From positions 42,416 through 53,313 of the forward strand of contig DCIT01000046.1 of NCBI GenBank assembly GCA_002317145.1: a stretch of DNA of 10,898 nucleotides. The letters run 5' to 3'. Made by a program: the position numbers and the translations under genes. The notes below the pieces were generated by a model. It searched no databases, was not told where the DNA came from, and was given only the letters and a program-made list of their open reading frames with translations. The DNA comes from Caryophanales bacterium UBA1719. GTDB lineage: Bacteria > Bacillota_I > Bacilli_A > RFN20 > CAG-826. This document shows, piece after piece, positions 4,814 through 10,898 of this stretch (the stretch's first letter is position 1; each line of letters begins with the position of its first letter).

Positions 4814-6748
4814 ATGGCAAACGTAAATAAAAATACATATGCAGTTGAAATGCTTGGTATAACCAAACGTTTCGGAAATATATGCGCAAATAAAAATGTT
4901 AACCTTCGTATTAAGAAAGGCGAAATCCATGCTTTACTTGGTGAAAACGGTGCTGGTAAATCAACAATCATGTCCATTCTATTTGGATTATATTCTCCTG
5001 ATGAAGGAAAAATAAAGATCAATGGAAAAGAAGTAGAAATTAAAGATCCTAATGATGCAAATAAATTAAAAATAGGAATGGTCCACCAACACTTTAAACT
5101 TGTTGAATGTTATACATTATTAGAGAACATTATCTTAGGTAAAGAAACTCCTAGTGTCCACTTCTTACAAGATGCTATGGAAAAAGATGATAGAGAAATC
5201 AATAGATTAAATATTCTATCTGGTTATATCAATATTCAAAAACGCATGGAGCAATTTACTAAATTGATTCATGATTCTAAAACAGAAGTTGATATTCGTT
5301 ATAACTTAATAAATACAATGCACTTAACTCCAGAACAAGCAGATTTTGTATTAGCAATGCCTATCGGAGATTTAAAGAGTTCTACTATTAGTAATAACTT
5401 TGATAAAGAGATCGATAGGTTAAGAGTCAAAGTCCAAGCCAAAGTTGATAAAAAAGATAGTAGATTTACAAAATTAAAAAGAAAAATATTATTTAACTGT
5501 GCGAAAGCTTTAGACTGGTTTAATAAACTTGTTTGTAACGTAGATAAAAATAAAGTCGCGATGGAAATTACTGAAATTTCTCGTAAGTATGGTTTATCAG
5601 TTGATCTTAACTGCAAAGTTGAAGATGCTACGGTTGGTATGCAACAAAGAACTGAAATATTAAAGATGCTTTATCGTGATAATGATATTTTAATCTTTGA
5701 CGAACCTACCGCTGTTTTAACTCCTCAAGAAATTGAAGGATTATTAAATGTTATGAGAAACTTAAAACGTGAAGGTAAAACAATTATCTTTATTACTCAT
5801 AAGTTAAATGAAATTATGGCTGTCGCTGATCGCGTAACCGTTTTAAGAAGAGGAGAATCAATTGATACTGTTGATATTAAGAACACTAACGTTGCTAAAT
5901 TATCAACAATGATGGTTGGACATAATGTTAACATTATCCATAATAATTCTAAAAAGAAACCTGGTGATACAATTCTTAAAGTTCGTGGTTTAACAATGTT
6001 TGATAAAGTTAAACAAAAGAATTCTATTACCGATGTTAACTTCAATATTCGTGAAGGCGAAATTGTTACCATTGCCGGTATTGATGGAAATGGTCAAAGA
6101 GAATTAATTGAAGCTATTACAGGATTAGAGAAAACTAAACTTGGTAGCATTAAATTTAAAAATAAATTACTTAAAGATGGAGATGTTAAAACTCGTAATG
6201 CTTTAGGTATGTCACATATTCCTGAAGATAGACATAAACATGGTTTAGTTCTTGAATACGACTTAAAACAAAACTTAGTTTTAAGAGATTTCAAAAATAA
6301 GAAATTCTCTAGATATGGATTTATTCGTAAAGGTAATTTAATTAAGAACGCGAATGAATTAATTAAGAAACATGATATTCGTTCTAGCCAAGGAGATACC
6401 TCCACCGCTAGAAGTATGTCTGGTGGTAATCAACAAAAATTAATTATTGCTCGTGAGATAGAAAGAAAACCAGATTTATTAGTAGCAGTTCAACCAACAC
6501 GTGGTGTTGATATAGGTGCTATCTCAAATATTAATTCTAAATTATTAAAAGAAAAAGAAAGAGGCGCAGCAATTTTACTTGTTAGCTTTGAATTAGACGA
6601 AGTCTTTGGTCTTTCAGATCGCATCTTAGTTATGCATGATGGAGAACTAGTTGGTGAGTTTGATCCTAAGAAAGTAACTCGTAAAGAATTAGGTTTATAC
6701 ATGTCTGGTGCGAAACGAAATTATAAATTTGTAGAGGAGGCTAGATAA
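4814..6748 (+). CDS. Nucleoside ABC importer, double ATP-binding subunit with NBD1 insertion
   Basis: This is the energising subunit, with two fused ATPase domains as in B. subtilis YufO/NupO and RbsA-like proteins. NBD1 has Walker A GENGAGKST (43-51), Q-loop VHQHFKL (90-96), a signature ATVGMQQR (272-279), Walker B ILIFDEP (292-298) and switch His329. NBD2 has a degenerate Walker A (AGIDGNGQRE, 421-430, with no GKS/T), an intact signature SMSGGNQQK (534-542), and Gln560 in VQPTRG in place of the Walker B Glu. That asymmetry is normal for this family. Relatives have about 510 residues, but this protein has 644. The excess is a charged, probably helical insertion at about 113-248, between the Q-loop region and the NBD1 signature. 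AAGGAGGT precedes the ATG. The stop is 1 nt before the first permease, whose AGAGGAGG site lies inside this gene's end. Confidence 0.95.
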   Translation: MANVNKNTYAVEMLGITKRFGNICANKNVNLRIKKGEIHALLGENGAGKSTIMSILFGLYSPDEGKIKINGKEVEIKDPNDANKLKIGMVHQHFKLVECYTLLENIILGKETPSVHFLQDAMEKDDREINRLNILSGYINIQKRMEQFTKLIHDSKTEVDIRYNLINTMHLTPEQADFVLAMPIGDLKSSTISNNFDKEIDRLRVKVQAKVDKKDSRFTKLKRKILFNCAKALDWFNKLVCNVDKNKVAMEITEISRKYGLSVDLNCKVEDATVGMQQRTEILKMLYRDNDILIFDEPTAVLTPQEIEGLLNVMRNLKREGKTIIFITHKLNEIMAVADRVTVLRRGESIDTVDIKNTNVAKLSTMMVGHNVNIIHNNSKKKPGDTILKVRGLTMFDKVKQKNSITDVNFNIREGEIVTIAGIDGNGQRELIEAITGLEKTKLGSIKFKNKLLKDGDVKTRNALGMSHIPEDRHKHGLVLEYDLKQNLVLRDFKNKKFSRYGFIRKGNLIKNANELIKKHDIRSSQGDTSTARSMSGGNQQKLIIAREIERKPDLLVAVQPTRGVDIGAISNINSKLLKEKERGAAILLVSFELDEVFGLSDRILVMHDGELVGEFDPKKVTRKELGLYMSGAKRNYKFVEEAR

Positions 6749-6749
6749 T

Positions 6750-7955
6750 ATGAGTAACTTAAAACAAAAAATTAATCGTGAAAGTATAAAAAGAACTTTT
6801 ACTGGTACTGGTGCGAATAAAGTTTATTCATCTTTATTCTGCATAGTATGTGGTTTATTCATAGGATTTTTAATAATGGTAGTTCTTTCTCCAAAGAATG
6901 CTCCATTTGATTTCACAATGTTAATTACAGGCGGAATTAAATTCTATGGATTAAATGGATTTGGAAATATCTTATCAATGTTTGCTCCACTACTTTGCGC
7001 AGGCGTTGGAGTTATCTTTGCTTATAAAACAGGTATCTTTAATATCGGTGCTGCTGGTCAATATACATTAGGTGCTTTTGGTGCTTTAGTATTTGCTTTA
7101 AAACTTAATCAACACTGGACTGTATGTTTATTAATGGCGATGTTATTTGGTGCTGTTTGGGCAGCAATTCCAGCTTTATTAAAAGTATTCTGCAAAGTTA
7201 ACGAAGTTATTTCTGGTATTATGCTTAACTGGATAGGATTATTCTTTGTTAACTGGTCATTACAAACTTATCTAAGTTCTATTATTAATCCTGGTGATTC
7301 TTACAAGACTTGGAAGTTATATGTTTATAATGCTTCGACAGGTAAATATGATTTTACTAAACCATTAATTAGTAAATTACCTAACATGGGTATTTCTAAT
7401 TTAGGAGATACTTTCTCTATTGCATTTATTATTGCAATATTAGTTGCAATTTTTGCCTTTATCTTAATGGAAAAGACAACATTCGGATTCCAATTAAAAG
7501 CTTCTGGATATAATAGACACGCAACAAAATATGCAGGTATGAATGCTAAAAAGAATTGTATATTAACAATGATTATTTCAGGTGCAATTATTGGATTAGG
7601 TGCTGGATTATTCTACCTATCAGGTATTGAAGAATGGTCAGCAACTATTTCAAGTGCCTTACCTCAAGTACCATGGAATGGTATTATCATTGCCTTCATT
7701 GCTCAAATGAATCCAATTGGAGCAGTATTTGCAGCAGGTTTATTAGGTGTTTTATCTACCGGTGCTACTGCTACAACCCAATCAGTGTTCCCAAAAGAAA
7801 TATCTGATTTAATTACTTCAATTATTGTTTACTTATCTGGATTAACTGCTATCACCATGAGATTCTTCCCATGGATCAAAAAGAAATTATCGCGTAAGAA
7901 AGTTAGTGAGGCTGAACAACCACTAATTGTCGATGCGAATAAAGGAGGTAAATAA
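6750..7955 (+). CDS. Nucleoside ABC importer permease 1
   Basis: A 401-residue integral membrane permease of the BPD_transp_2 (RbsC/LivH-like) family, comparable to B. subtilis YufP/NupP. A basic cytoplasmic N-terminus (1-24) is followed by a first helix at about 26-46 and further hydrophobic segments at about 75-91, 101-118, 123-146, 152-172, 222-240, 270-291, 310-337 and 350-370. Recognisable stretches are YKTGIFNIGAAGQYTLGAFGA (92-112), NEVISGIMLNWIG (151-163) and the coupling region TTFGFQLKASGYNRHATKYAG (243-263), which should contact the ATPase. A basic tail (376-401) ends the protein. The Shine-Dalgarno lies within the 3' end of the ATPase gene. It should pair with permease 2 to form a heterodimeric channel for nucleosides. 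Confidence 0.94.
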   Translation: MSNLKQKINRESIKRTFTGTGANKVYSSLFCIVCGLFIGFLIMVVLSPKNAPFDFTMLITGGIKFYGLNGFGNILSMFAPLLCAGVGVIFAYKTGIFNIGAAGQYTLGAFGALVFALKLNQHWTVCLLMAMLFGAVWAAIPALLKVFCKVNEVISGIMLNWIGLFFVNWSLQTYLSSIINPGDSYKTWKLYVYNASTGKYDFTKPLISKLPNMGISNLGDTFSIAFIIAILVAIFAFILMEKTTFGFQLKASGYNRHATKYAGMNAKKNCILTMIISGAIIGLGAGLFYLSGIEEWSATISSALPQVPWNGIIIAFIAQMNPIGAVFAAGLLGVLSTGATATTQSVFPKEISDLITSIIVYLSGLTAITMRFFPWIKKKLSRKKVSEAEQPLIVDANKGGK

Positions 7956-7957
7956 GT

Positions 7958-8914
7958 ATGGCTACATCATTCTTAATATTATTAACATACGTCCTTATCT
8001 TCTTCGTAGCGTTAATGTTAGTTGCCTTAGGTGGTATGTTCTCTGAACGAAGCGGTATTGTTAACATTGGTCTTGAAGGTACTATGATTTTTGGTGGCTT
8101 CTTCGCCTTACTTACTCTGAATGGATTAATGGCCGTTAAATGTCCACCATTCTTTGTTGTATTAATTACAATCATAGTGGCAATTGTATCGGGTATGTTG
8201 TTCTCAATGCTATTAGCATTTGTCTCGATTAAATTTAACGCTGATCAAACATTAATTGGCACAGCACTTAACTTATTTGCTACTGCTTTCTGTGTTGTCT
8301 TTGCTAAACGTATTTCTAAATTTGGTACTGACTCAATTAACTTCCAAAAGAAATACTTTATTATCCAAATCGGACAACTAGATATTAATATCTTCTTAAT
8401 TATTGGTATCTTCATTTTAATTATTTCTTGGTTTGCTTTATTTAAAACAAGATTTGGATTACGTTTAAGAAGCTGCGGTGAGAATCCTCAATCAGCAGCA
8501 TCTGCTGGTATCAATGTATTTAAATATAGATATATTGGCGTATTAATTTCCGGTGCGTTAGCTGGATTAGGAGCTATTGCTTATCTTATTCCATCAAGTT
8601 CAGTTTGGAATGCTAGTAACGGAGTCGCTGGATTTGGCTTCTTAGCCTTAGCGGTTCTTATCTTTGGTGCTTGGAAACCATTTAAGATTATGGGCGCAAG
8701 CTTATTCTTTAGCTTCTTCTTAGCCTTAAGCTTCTGCTACTATGATTTCTTCTTAAGTTTCTTCCACATTGAATTAACAAAAGCTAACGGGGTTACTAAA
8801 GAATTATTTAAGATGATTCCTTATATATTATCTCTAGTAGCCTTAGCACTTACTTCTAAGAACTCTCGAGCTCCTAAAGCTGAGGGTCAACCATATGAGA
8901 GAGGTCAACGATAA
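7958..8914 (+). CDS. Nucleoside ABC importer permease 2
   Basis: A 318-residue BPD_transp_2 permease, comparable to B. subtilis YufQ/NupQ. The N-terminal helix (about 5-26) is followed by FSERSGIVNIGLEGTMIFGGF (28-48), helices at about 66-92, 98-116 and 143-162, the coupling segment TRFGLRLRSCGENPQSAASAG (164-184), GVLISGALAGLGA (194-206), and GFGFLALAVLIFGAWKP (225-241). The C-terminus RAPKAEGQPYERGQR is typical of this subfamily. It shares the VNIG-type loop with permease 1 but is shorter, as expected for the second half of a heterodimer. AAAGGAGGT (7941-7949) overlaps the end of permease 1, and the last base of its TAA stop is the A of the deoD ATG, giving translational coupling to deoD. 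Confidence 0.94.
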   Translation: MATSFLILLTYVLIFFVALMLVALGGMFSERSGIVNIGLEGTMIFGGFFALLTLNGLMAVKCPPFFVVLITIIVAIVSGMLFSMLLAFVSIKFNADQTLIGTALNLFATAFCVVFAKRISKFGTDSINFQKKYFIIQIGQLDINIFLIIGIFILIISWFALFKTRFGLRLRSCGENPQSAASAGINVFKYRYIGVLISGALAGLGAIAYLIPSSSVWNASNGVAGFGFLALAVLIFGAWKPFKIMGASLFFSFFLALSFCYYDFFLSFFHIELTKANGVTKELFKMIPYILSLVALALTSKNSRAPKAEGQPYERGQR

Positions 8915-9639
8915 TGAGTATACATATTAATGCTAAAAAAGGTGACTTTGCAAAAGTCGTCTTAATGCCAGGAGATCCATTAAGAGCTAAATGGATAGCG
9001 GAAACTTTCTTAACTAAAGTTAAAGCAGTCTCCTCAGTAAGAGGAATGGTTGGATATACTGGTTACTCTAAAGGTGGTAAAAGAATATCTGTTATGCCAT
9101 CAGGTATGGGTCAACCATCTATAGGAATATATTCACATGAATTATTTGCTGAATATGGAGTTGAATTAATTATTAGAGTGGGTACTTGTGGAGGATTCCA
9201 TAAAGACTTAAATGTTAAAGATATTGTTATTGCTTCAAGTGCCTCTAGTGATTTTGATTATCTAGCGGATTTTAATTTACATGGTATCTATAGTGCTACA
9301 CCTGATTATGAAGTATTAGAGACTGCCGTTAATGAAGCAAGAAAATCGAAGGCTAAATTTAAAGTTGGTAATGTTCTAAGCGAAGGAATCTTTTATCATC
9401 TTAATAAAGATGAAAAAGAACCTTGGTGGAAACGTTGGATGAAGGTTGGCGCATTAGGATGCGAAATGGAAAGCTATGTTTTATATTGCAACGCTAATGT
9501 ATTAGGTAAGAAAGCTTTAGGTATGTTTACAGTATCTGATCATTTTACTAAACCTAAAATTATGTCTAGTGAAGAAAGACAAAAAGGTTTAAGCGATATG
9601 ATTAAGATTGCTATTAAAGTCGCTGAGAAGTTTGCATAA
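8914..9639 (+). CDS. deoD: Purine nucleoside phosphorylase, DeoD type
   Basis: This cytoplasmic enzyme cleaves purine (deoxy)nucleosides with phosphate to free base and (deoxy)ribose-1-phosphate. It has 241 residues, the usual length of the hexameric DeoD class. Visible landmarks are HINAKKGDFA (4-13), the phosphate-binding VLMPGDPLRAK (Gly20, Arg24), VRGMVGYTG (Arg43), IIRVGTCGG (Arg88), the sugar-binding GCEMES with its two Glu, VSDH with the catalytic Asp, and the Arg of SSEERQ. Uridine phosphorylase is less likely because of the HINA start and the SDH...ERQ layout. It overlaps the permease stop codon (TAATG) with a weak GAGAGG site upstream, and it is the last gene before the terminator. 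The operon pairs nucleoside uptake with phosphorolysis, pointing to purine and pentose salvage. Confidence 0.94.
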   Translation: MSIHINAKKGDFAKVVLMPGDPLRAKWIAETFLTKVKAVSSVRGMVGYTGYSKGGKRISVMPSGMGQPSIGIYSHELFAEYGVELIIRVGTCGGFHKDLNVKDIVIASSASSDFDYLADFNLHGIYSATPDYEVLETAVNEARKSKAKFKVGNVLSEGIFYHLNKDEKEPWWKRWMKVGALGCEMESYVLYCNANVLGKKALGMFTVSDHFTKPKIMSSEERQKGLSDMIKIAIKVAEKFA

Positions 9640-9658
9640 TTTAATGATTTAATTAATT

Positions 9659-9686
9659 AAAGCCTAGCATTTTGTTAGGCTTTTTT
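9659..9686 (+). terminator. Rho-independent terminator of the nucleoside operon
   Basis: AAGCCTAGC (9660-9668) pairs with GTTAGGCTT (9674-9682), nine pairs including one G-U, around the loop ATTTT. It is followed by T to 9686. It starts 20 nt after the deoD stop and separates the operon from ispG. The strand is given by the T-run. Confidence 0.92.
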
Positions 9687-9699
9687 AATTGATAAATTT

Positions 9700-9708
9700 T
9701 GTTATAAT
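9700..9708 (+). promoter_or_regulatory. Extended -10 promoter of ispG, transcript starting at the ATG
   Basis: TGT-TATAAT (9700-9708) is a perfect extended -10 element (TGn plus consensus hexamer). Only 8 nt separate it from the ispG ATG, so the expected transcription start falls on or within 2 nt of the A of the ATG. There is no good -35 hexamer at the usual distance, which extended -10 promoters can tolerate. No ribosome binding site fits between. Confidence 0.75.
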
Positions 9709-9716
9709 GTTTTAGT

Positions 9717-10760
9717 ATGAATAGGGATAAAACCATAAATGTAAAAATTGGAAATATATCTATTGGCGGATCTAATAAGATACTTATCCAATCAATGTGT
9801 AATATTAAAACTAGTAAGACTAAAGAAGTTATAAAGCAAATTAATGAATGTGCTAAATTAGGTGCAGATTTAATGCGTGTATCTATATTAGATATTGACG
9901 ATGCTAGAGCAATTAAAGAAATTAAAAAAGGAATTAATATTCCTTTAATAGCCGACATTCATTTCTCATATCAATTCGCTTTAGAGTGTATTAAATCTGG
10001 AGTAGATGCTATTCGTATCAACCCTGGAAACATTGGAACTGAAGATAAAATTAAATTAGTAGTCGATGCCTGTAAAAAGAAAAATATTCCAATTAGAGTA
10101 GGAGTTAATTCAGGATCTTTAGATAAATCTATTTCTAATAAGAGTAGTGCAAAAGCTTTAGTCGCATCTGCAGAAAAACATGTAAAAATATTAGAAAAAT
10201 TTGGATTTACTGATATAGTAATATCTTTAAAAGGTAGTAATGTTAAAGATACTGTTGAAGCTTATGAACTTGCAAGTAAGAAATTTAAATATCCATTACA
10301 CGTTGGTATTACTGAGGCTGGTCCTAGTGAGATAGGATTAATTAGAAGTTCATGTGCTTTAGCACCTATATTAATAAAAGGTATAGGAAATACTATTCGT
10401 ATTTCTTTAAGTAATGATCCTACTGAAGAGATAATCGCTGCAAAACGTTTATTACATGATCTAGGTTTATATCCTAACTACCCTACTTTAATTTCTTGTC
10501 CTACCTGTGGCAGAACTCAAGTTAATTTAATTCCTTTAACAACTAAAGTATTAAAGTATCTAGAAGATAATCATATTAATAAGAAAGTTGCTATTATGGG
10601 TTGCGTTGTTAATGGTCCTGGTGAAGCTAAAGAATGTGATATTGGATTAGCCGGTGGCAATAAAGAATGGGTCTTATTTAAGAAAGGTAAAGTAATTAAA
10701 AAATTAAAAGATAAAGATATATTTAATAATTTCGTTAAAGAAATTAATAAAATTAAATAA
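9717..10760 (+). CDS. ispG: 4-hydroxy-3-methylbut-2-en-1-yl diphosphate synthase (IspG/GcpE)
   Basis: This iron-sulfur enzyme catalyses the penultimate step of the MEP isoprenoid pathway, converting methylerythritol cyclodiphosphate to HMBPP. Its 347 residues match the two-domain bacterial form. The N-terminal TIM barrel has VKIGNISIGG (9-18), IQSMCN (24-29), GADLMRVS (49-56), IADIHF (78-83), IRINPGNIG (99-107) and GVNSGSLD (129-136). The C-terminal domain has the [4Fe-4S] ligands Cys261 and Cys264 (SCPTCGRT), Cys296 (MGCVVNGPGEA) and Glu303. All ligands are present, so it should be functional. The N-terminus fits the family without extension, which supports this ATG although it has no Shine-Dalgarno. 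It has its own promoter after the deoD terminator, and no clear terminator follows it. Confidence 0.96.
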   Translation: MNRDKTINVKIGNISIGGSNKILIQSMCNIKTSKTKEVIKQINECAKLGADLMRVSILDIDDARAIKEIKKGINIPLIADIHFSYQFALECIKSGVDAIRINPGNIGTEDKIKLVVDACKKKNIPIRVGVNSGSLDKSISNKSSAKALVASAEKHVKILEKFGFTDIVISLKGSNVKDTVEAYELASKKFKYPLHVGITEAGPSEIGLIRSSCALAPILIKGIGNTIRISLSNDPTEEIIAAKRLLHDLGLYPNYPTLISCPTCGRTQVNLIPLTTKVLKYLEDNHINKKVAIMGCVVNGPGEAKECDIGLAGGNKEWVLFKKGKVIKKLKDKDIFNNFVKEINKIK

Positions 10761-10792
10761 TATATACATATTTGACTTTAGTATATACATAT
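10761..10792 (+). repeat. 11-bp direct repeats flanking a -35 box, candidate operator
   Basis: TATATACATAT occurs at 10761-10771 and again at 10782-10792. The copies are offset by exactly 21 bp, about two helical turns, and flank the -35 hexamer. An inverted part copy, TGTATAT, lies at 10801-10807. This layout suits a small ribbon-helix-helix repressor binding its own promoter. AT-rich DNA makes such repeats easier to find by chance, so confidence is moderate. Confidence 0.45.
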
Positions 10793-10800
10793 ATTAAAAT
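10772..10800 (+). promoter_or_regulatory. Promoter of the partial antitoxin-like gene
   Basis: TTGACT (10772-10777, five of six) and TAAAAT (10795-10800, five of six) are separated by exactly 17 nt. The expected transcription start is near 10807, 15 nt before the ATG, with an AAGGAG site at 10810-10815. This is one of the best promoter matches in the window, and it is bracketed by direct repeats. Confidence 0.7.
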
Positions 10801-10821
10801 TGTATATGCAAGGAGTCAATT

Positions 10822-10898
10822 ATGAAAAAAGATATAAGTATTATATTTAGAACTGAAAAAGAGACTAAAGAAAAAATAATTAAGATTTTAAAAAGGAA
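10822..10898 (+). CDS. Probable RelB/DinJ-family antitoxin, partial (first 25 codons)
   Basis: Only the start is visible before the window ends. The residues MKKDISIIFRTEKETKEKI begin with a short strand (DISIIFRT) followed by a charged helix (EKETKEKIIKILKR). This is the beta-alpha start of ribbon-helix-helix proteins and resembles RelB/DinJ antitoxins, which often begin with a nIsiRtd.elK pattern. AAGGAG lies 6 nt before the ATG. A RelE/YafQ-type toxin gene would be expected directly downstream, outside the window. Other ribbon-helix-helix regulators are possible. Confidence 0.55.
   Translation, partial: MKKDISIIFRTEKETKEKIIKILKR

Noticed and set aside
10740..10800. Terminator after ispG
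   Set aside because: The region is AT-rich with direct repeats but has no stable stem followed by a T-run.
1..10898. Mycoplasma-type code with TGA as tryptophan
   Set aside because: Tryptophans at conserved positions are TGG and no gene needs TGA read-through; all complete genes stop at TAA.
1..10898. CRISPR arrays, tRNA or rRNA genes, insertion sequences
   Set aside because: No regularly spaced repeats, cloverleaf patterns, rRNA motifs or transposase-like proteins were found on either strand.

Overview
The window is an AT-rich, gene-dense bacterial segment. Every complete gene ends in TAA, tryptophans are encoded by TGG, and Shine-Dalgarno sites of the AAGGAGG type precede many genes. The gene set combines UPF0154/YneF, a Firmicutes-type parE, rpmG, a BMP-type nucleoside ABC importer and ispG. 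This points to a low-GC Bacillota lineage close to the Mollicutes/Erysipelotrichia that uses the standard code and has at least one MEP-pathway isoprenoid gene. The genus cannot be fixed from the sequence alone.

Left block (1-3212, minus strand): the N-terminal 463 codons of a type IIA topoisomerase B subunit, most likely parE, run off the left edge. To its right lies a group read in the order rpmG (too short for ordinary ORF lists) - MBL-fold hydrolase - efp - UPF0154 membrane protein, closed by a rho-independent terminator at 1542-1573. The elongation factor P has Met instead of the usual modifiable Lys at position 32.

Centre (3213-9686, plus strand): a divergent intergenic region leads into a five-gene nucleoside uptake and salvage operon: BMP lipoprotein, double-NBD ATPase, two permeases and a DeoD-type purine nucleoside phosphorylase. 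Spacings are very tight (12, 1, 2 and -1 nt) and a strong terminator follows. The importer should bring nucleosides in, and DeoD should split them into base and ribose-1-phosphate. The ATPase carries an insertion of roughly 120 residues in its first nucleotide-binding domain.

The most interesting stretch is the roughly 120 nt before this operon. It holds a promoter overlapped by a 28-bp near-palindrome, a possible leaderless 7-codon reading frame, and a leader that can fold as three directly abutting helices. One of those helices is a G5/C5 terminator-type hairpin with a U-tract placed before the operon's first gene. I do not recognise this as a known riboswitch.

Right block (9687-10898, plus strand): ispG has a perfect extended -10 box placed so that the transcript should begin at or next to its ATG, with no ribosome binding site, so it is a candidate leaderless gene. 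After it comes a promoter with 11-bp direct repeats driving the first 25 codons of a probable RelB/DinJ-family antitoxin, cut by the window edge.
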